From Lentisphaeria bacterium (lineage in GTDB: Bacteria; Verrucomicrobiota; Lentisphaeria; JABSQK01; UBA12247), in NCBI GenBank assembly GCA_003477185.1, contig DMTJ01000498.1, positions 1-19,864 of the forward strand: a DNA stretch of 19,864 nucleotides, given 5' to 3'. A program made the position numbers and the translations under genes. Shown piece by piece: positions 16,453-19,864 of the stretch. The notes under the pieces were generated by a model that was not told the origin of the DNA, did not search any database, and was given only the letters and a program-made list of their open reading frames with translations. Positions within the stretch are counted from its first letter, which is position 1. Every line of letters starts with the position of its first letter.

Positions 16453-18294
16453 ATGACGATTCGAATGAAGGGGGCGGGGATGGTCTCTCCGCTCGGGCAG
16501 GGGGTCGCTGCGAACTGGGCCGCAGTGCTGGGTGGTGAGGCAGGAATACGCCCGATTACTCGATTTCACGGGCAGGACTTTCCGCAGCCCGAGGGCGGCG
16601 AACTGCCGCCCGAACTGGTCGATCATTTCGACGAGGCGGATGGTGGCCCGGTGAGTGCGATGATCGTCGCGGCAGCGCGGGAAGCACTGGGGAGCGCGGA
16701 GTGGGGCGCGGATGATGAGCTGGGCTTGATCTTGGGGACGAACTTTGGGCCGATGGACCAGTTTGAGTGGGCCTGGCGGGAGCGGATCGAGACCGGGACG
16801 ATGGATGTCGATACCTTTGTGCAAGGCCAGAAGGTGGTGGCGCGTGTGGCGGATTTGGTGGGCGCGCGTGGTCCGCGCGCACAGCTCACGTTGTCTTGCG
16901 CAAGTGGTGCCGCCGTGGTGGCAACCGGCTGCCGTTGGCTGCAAACCGGTCGGGCTAAGCGCGTGCTCTGTGTTGCCTATGATCTGCTTACGGAGTTCTG
17001 CTGGGCCGGGCTGACAAATTTGCGCACGATTACTACCGATCGGCTGCGACCGTTCGATGCCGCCAGGCAAGGGACCATTTTTGGGGAGGCGGCCGTTGCC
17101 GTTCTGCTCACTGCTGAGCCTCAGGAAGGCGGCGTGGTTGTGGGCGGCACGGCCTTGAATAACAACGCCTTTCACATGACCGCTCCAGCGAAGCGCGGCG
17201 ACGGTTCCCGGCGGGTGATGGCTGCTGCATTGGCGGATGCGGGAATCTCTCCAGCTGCCGTTGACTGGGTATGTGCGCATGCGACAGGAACTACGGCAAA
17301 CGATCTCACTGAAAGCCAGGCAATCGCGGATTTGCTGGGATCGCCCAGACCGACAATGGCATTCAAAGGAAACCTAGGGCATCTGCTGGGTGCGGCCGGC
17401 TTGGCAGAGGTGGTGCTTGCCGCCTGCGCGCTTGAGGCGGGAATCGTCCCAGGAGTGGAGGGGCTGCAGCAGTTGGACAGCGAGCTCAGTGTCGATGTCG
17501 CCTTACAGAATCGATCGTTGCCAGGAGAGTGCCTAGTGACAAACTCGGCAGGGATTGGTGGGAACAATGCCGCGGTCTGCCTGCAAAGGACCCCTGGACC
17601 CGAGGTGCCTGCCGCGGCAGCTATTGGTGTATCCCTCGTCAGAGTTGGCTGGGTATTGCCTGGGCCATTGGTCGGCAGCGGAGAGCGTTTTCCCGCAGGA
17701 ACGGTGGAGGCTTTGGTTGCAAACTCCGCAACTCTGGCTGGATTCTCGGCAAAGCCGTATTTGAGTAGCGTACGTGGATACCTAGACCCTGTCGCGGCCT
17801 ATGCGCTGGCGGCACTTGCCCAGTGCGTGAAGGAGGAAAACGACGGCGAGAGCGGGATTGTCGCGGCGACAGGCTATGGGGCTTTGAACACGGGCTACAC
17901 CTTCTACCAGCAACTGGTGCAGAAGGGGCCACGTCTGGCGAGCCCGTTGCTCTTTCCGCATGCGTATGCGAGCGCGGCGGCAAACCTTGCGGCAATCGAA
18001 ATCGGGGCAGCTGGCCCTCATTGTGTGTTCTGGACGGGGCTGGCATTGCAGGAGGCGTTTCGTTGTGCGGAGTTCGCGCTGCGCGAGGGGAAGGCAAAGC
18101 GGATGTATGTGCTGGCCTACGACGCGCAGTGCGAGGCAGCCGTTCCTGATGGTTGGTCGATTCTTCCGGGAGCGTGCTGCTGGTGCTTGGAGGCGGACGC
18201 GGACGGCACCTGGCAAGCCCCCGAGATCGCTGTCGCATCCCCGTTGGGCGTGATCGCCGATGCAATTTCTTGGGAAAATCCAAGGATGGACTAA
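16453..18294 (+). CDS. Fused ketosynthase: complete KS plus cysteine-less KS-like half
   Basis: This encodes 613 residues. Residues 1-380 form a full beta-ketoacyl synthase: C149 (LSCASGAA), H276 (CAHATGTTAND), K305 and H310 (FKGNLGHLLGAAG) and the terminal SAGIGGNNAA. After a short linker, residues about 395-590 resemble only the N-terminal half of a ketosynthase (SGIVAATGYGALNTGYTFYQ, ASPLLFPHAYASAAANLAAI); where the active cysteine should be it reads FWTGLALQEA, with T. This recalls the chain-length factor of type II polyketide systems, but it is fused and truncated. I chose the ATG at 16453 because AGGGA lies 8 bases upstream and MTIRMKGAGMVSPLG then starts as ketosynthases do; an ATG ten codons earlier overlaps the acpP promoter. 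It is divergent from acpP-fabF and may use that ACP. Product unknown. Confidence 0.85.
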   Translation: MTIRMKGAGMVSPLGQGVAANWAAVLGGEAGIRPITRFHGQDFPQPEGGELPPELVDHFDEADGGPVSAMIVAAAREALGSAEWGADDELGLILGTNFGPMDQFEWAWRERIETGTMDVDTFVQGQKVVARVADLVGARGPRAQLTLSCASGAAVVATGCRWLQTGRAKRVLCVAYDLLTEFCWAGLTNLRTITTDRLRPFDAARQGTIFGEAAVAVLLTAEPQEGGVVVGGTALNNNAFHMTAPAKRGDGSRRVMAAALADAGISPAAVDWVCAHATGTTANDLTESQAIADLLGSPRPTMAFKGNLGHLLGAAGLAEVVLAACALEAGIVPGVEGLQQLDSELSVDVALQNRSLPGECLVTNSAGIGGNNAAVCLQRTPGPEVPAAAAIGVSLVRVGWVLPGPLVGSGERFPAGTVEALVANSATLAGFSAKPYLSSVRGYLDPVAAYALAALAQCVKEENDGESGIVAATGYGALNTGYTFYQQLVQKGPRLASPLLFPHAYASAAANLAAIEIGAAGPHCVFWTGLALQEAFRCAEFALREGKAKRMYVLAYDAQCEAAVPDGWSILPGACCWCLEADADGTWQAPEIAVASPLGVIADAISWENPRMD

Positions 18295-18321
18295 ACTCAT
18301 CTCTCGCCTTGCTCGTACAAT
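18291..18321 (+). promoter_or_regulatory. Weak promoter-like element before the sigma factor gene
   Basis: TGGACT at 18291-18296 (4 of 6) and TACAAT at 18316-18321 (5 of 6 to the -10 consensus) with a rather long 19-base spacer. It would give the sigma factor pair its own transcript independent of the ketosynthase gene. The match is marginal. Confidence 0.2.
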
Positions 18322-18388
18322 GCTGTATCGGACAATACCTTTACCCGCTGAGAGGCCTGTTTTGAAGCACGTAGGCTGCGTGAACCAA

Positions 18389-18982
18389 ATGGACGCGACA
18401 ATGGATACCAGGACGGTGACGACGCTTGATGATTCAGAGCTGGTGCGAGCCTGCATGGCGGGCGACGATGACGCCTTTGACGAGTTGGTGAAGAGGACCC
18501 GGGGCGCAGCTTACTCCCTGGCATTTCGGTACACGCAGGACGCACACACGGCCCTGGATGTCGTTCAGGAAGCCTACATCAAACTTTACAACTTCTTGCC
18601 AAAGTGGAATTTCTCGTGCCGCGCGCAAACTTGGCTCTACCGCGTGGTCACCAATCTTTGCATCGACCAGCGCCGCCGGAACAGCAAGCGTCTGATATTG
18701 ATGGAGGACTGGACCGACAGATCCGCAGATTCAATCGCTTCGAATGACGTGGCACCAGGGCATGATCTACAGCGTGCGGAGTGGCGCGCGGAGATCGACC
18801 AAGCGATCCTGGCATTGCCTGAGCGAATGCAGGCCGCCTTTCGCATGAAGTACGTCGGGGGCCTTTCATACAAAGAGATTGCCGCTGTGCAGGAGTGTTC
18901 GGTAGGAACCGTGAAGGCGGCAATTTTTCAGGCAGCAAGCAAGCTGCGACTACAATTTAGTAAACAGGAGATCATACGATGA
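18389..18982 (+). CDS. ECF-type RNA polymerase sigma factor
   Basis: This encodes 197 residues with a sigma-70 region 2 (about 28-98: DAFDELVKRTRGAAYSLAFR, ALDVVQEAYIKLYNFL, AQTWLYRVVTNLCIDQRRR) and a region 4 helix-turn-helix (about 138-190: ALPERMQAAFRMKYVGGLSY, KEIAAVQECSVGTVKAAIFQ). There is no region 1 or 3, as in ECF factors. The start is uncertain: ATG at 18389 or 18401, or a TTG at 18362 that has the best ribosome site (GAGAGG). The stop overlaps the next gene as ATGA, so the two are translationally coupled, as sigma and anti-sigma pairs usually are. It would direct RNA polymerase to an envelope- or stress-related regulon, but the signal is not known. Confidence 0.93.
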   Translation: MDATMDTRTVTTLDDSELVRACMAGDDDAFDELVKRTRGAAYSLAFRYTQDAHTALDVVQEAYIKLYNFLPKWNFSCRAQTWLYRVVTNLCIDQRRRNSKRLILMEDWTDRSADSIASNDVAPGHDLQRAEWRAEIDQAILALPERMQAAFRMKYVGGLSYKEIAAVQECSVGTVKAAIFQAASKLRLQFSKQEIIR

Positions 18983-19479
18983 ATACGGACTCGGAGCACG
19001 ACGTGTCTCGCGAAGAGGCAGAATTGGATCGCGAGATGCAGCAGCTGATGGGGACCACTGAGCGGGATCCTGAGGCGGTGCCAAGTGGTAGCGCCTGGGA
19101 TAATCTGGCTGGCAACGCTCGCAAGGAAGCCAAACGCCGTAATCGCGGGAAATTGGTGCAGGTCACGTGGTACGCAGCGGCTGCCTGTGCGGTGGTCGCT
19201 GTCGCCGTAGCCTTGCAGTTTGGGAATCAATCCACAGGCTCTGAGCCCGGCGTTGCCGGAAAGTCTAAACTGCCGACCATTGAGAAGTGGCAGGAGCAGG
19301 AGAAGATTGTGCAGTCCACGCTGGAAGCGCTTGATTATATGGACGAACAGCTGGAGTTGGACATGCTGGCGCTGGAGCTAAGCGAGCTAGGTTTCGACGA
19401 CGCGGATGCGCGGGGGATCCTCGATGATCTTGGCCAGGACGACGTTTTGGGCGGCTATATGGCTGCTCTGGACGAATAG
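18979..19479 (+). CDS. Single-pass membrane protein, probable anti-sigma factor
   Basis: This encodes 166 residues. An acidic N-terminal part (1-45), a basic stretch (48-58, ARKEAKRRNRGK) and one membrane segment (about 60-80) suggest the N-terminus in the cytoplasm. The outer part (about 85-166) is acidic and leucine-rich and ends in repeats of LDDL/ELSEL type. I find no zinc anti-sigma motif (HxxxCxxC). The assignment rests on topology and on ATGA overlap with the sigma gene; a strong AGGAG lies at 18966-18970. It could also be a signal-sensing partner of another kind. Confidence 0.7.
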   Translation: MNTDSEHDVSREEAELDREMQQLMGTTERDPEAVPSGSAWDNLAGNARKEAKRRNRGKLVQVTWYAAAACAVVAVAVALQFGNQSTGSEPGVAGKSKLPTIEKWQEQEKIVQSTLEALDYMDEQLELDMLALELSELGFDDADARGILDDLGQDDVLGGYMAALDE

Positions 19480-19483
19480 TCAG

Positions 19484-19864
19484 TTAGAGCGGAAGCCAGT
19501 CTAGCACGTTCTGAATTTGTTCGTCCCAGAGCCCCCACGAGTGGTCCCCCGGCCCTTCTGAATACGCAAGCGGGACGCCGAGGCGCTGCGCTTCATTGCG
19601 GGAGTCGACGTTGTGCTCATAGAGAAAGTCCTCGGTGCCACAGTGCTGCCAGAGCCGCGGTAGCTCCGTCCCCTCATTCACACGCTTTTGTAGCTGCGCG
19701 TGCAGATCGTTCTCGCTCTCCTTGAACAGCTGCGCGCTGCCGAAGGTATTGAGCCACTCGGCCGATCTCGCTCCACTGCTGTTCTTGAATGAGCCCGGGC
19801 TGAGAGCGCCGGAAAGTGAAGCAGCAGCTGCGAACTGGCCAGGACGGCAGATACCCAGCTTGAA
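19484..19864 (-). CDS. Alpha/beta-hydrolase esterase, C-terminal part (cut by window edge)
   Basis: The minus frame is open from the right edge to a TAA at 19484-19486, giving the last 126 residues. FKLGICRPGQFAAAASLSGAL is the stretch that follows the nucleophile elbow in esterase D, S-formylglutathione hydrolase and feruloyl or tributyrin esterase families. CGTEDFLYEHN carries the likely catalytic aspartate and GPGDHSWGLWDEQI the catalytic histidine. The nucleophile serine lies outside the window. A GTG inside the gene (19679-19681) could be mistaken for a start. It converges on the membrane protein gene with only four bases between the stops and no terminator. Small acyl or acetyl esters, perhaps on polysaccharide, are likely substrates by family. 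Confidence 0.85.
   Translation of the reverse strand, partial: FKLGICRPGQFAAAASLSGALSPGSFKNSSGARSAEWLNTFGSAQLFKESENDLHAQLQKRVNEGTELPRLWQHCGTEDFLYEHNVDSRNEAQRLGVPLAYSEGPGDHSWGLWDEQIQNVLDWLPL

Noticed and set aside
1..19864. tRNA, rRNA, CRISPR, insertion sequence or prophage
   Set aside because: I found no cloverleaf, repeat array, transposase, terminal inverted repeat or phage gene by reading.

Overview
The window is a gene-dense piece of a bacterial chromosome of moderately high GC. A sulfatase of the CCPFR type (decayed), a 7TM-HD PgpH protein beside ybeY and a corC-like gene, an animal-like UDP-glucose dehydrogenase and a fused ketosynthase pair suggest a member of the Verrucomicrobiota, perhaps Opitutia/Puniceicoccales, or a relative in the PVC group. 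This placement is an inference from protein character; there is no rRNA to settle it. I saw no tRNA, rRNA, CRISPR array, insertion sequence or phage gene.

Layout: (a) 1-452 holds no recognisable gene. (b) 453-1331, minus strand, is a clearly broken sulfatase with an amber codon, three frameshifts and a large internal deletion. (c) 1354-2295, minus, encodes a membrane protein with an HExxH metalloprotease motif, divergent from (d) an orphan ParA ATPase at 2495-3229, plus. A palindrome lies in front of parA. (e) 3399-16332, minus, is a nearly continuous run of eleven genes read in the order acpP, fabF, LysM lipoprotein, pgpH-like, ybeY, corC-like, carA, rodA, degenerate-kinase/receiver protein, recN, UDP-glucose dehydrogenase. 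Most junctions overlap (ATGA, TTGA or 8-bp overlaps), so much of it is probably one operon or a few coupled ones. A promoter-like TTGACA element precedes acpP. (f) 16453-18294, plus, divergent from acpP, encodes a complete ketosynthase fused to a second, cysteine-less ketosynthase half. (g) 18389-19479, plus, is an ECF sigma factor overlapping by ATGA a single-pass membrane protein that is probably its regulator. (h) 19484-19864, minus, is the C-terminal part of an alpha/beta-hydrolase esterase that runs off the right edge.

Taken together the long minus-strand cluster joins fatty acid supply (ACP, FabF), envelope growth (RodA, LysM lipoprotein, UDP-glucuronate formation), c-di-AMP turnover (PgpH-like), rRNA/RNA processing (YbeY), arginine/pyrimidine precursor supply (CarA) and DNA repair (RecN): essentially housekeeping. 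The less ordinary parts are the fused ketosynthase, the kinase-like receiver protein between rodA and recN, the 116-bp out-of-frame pgpH/ybeY overlap and the HExxH protein paired with ParA. I did not find a convincing wholly new system; the ketosynthase fusion is the best candidate for unexplored biochemistry.
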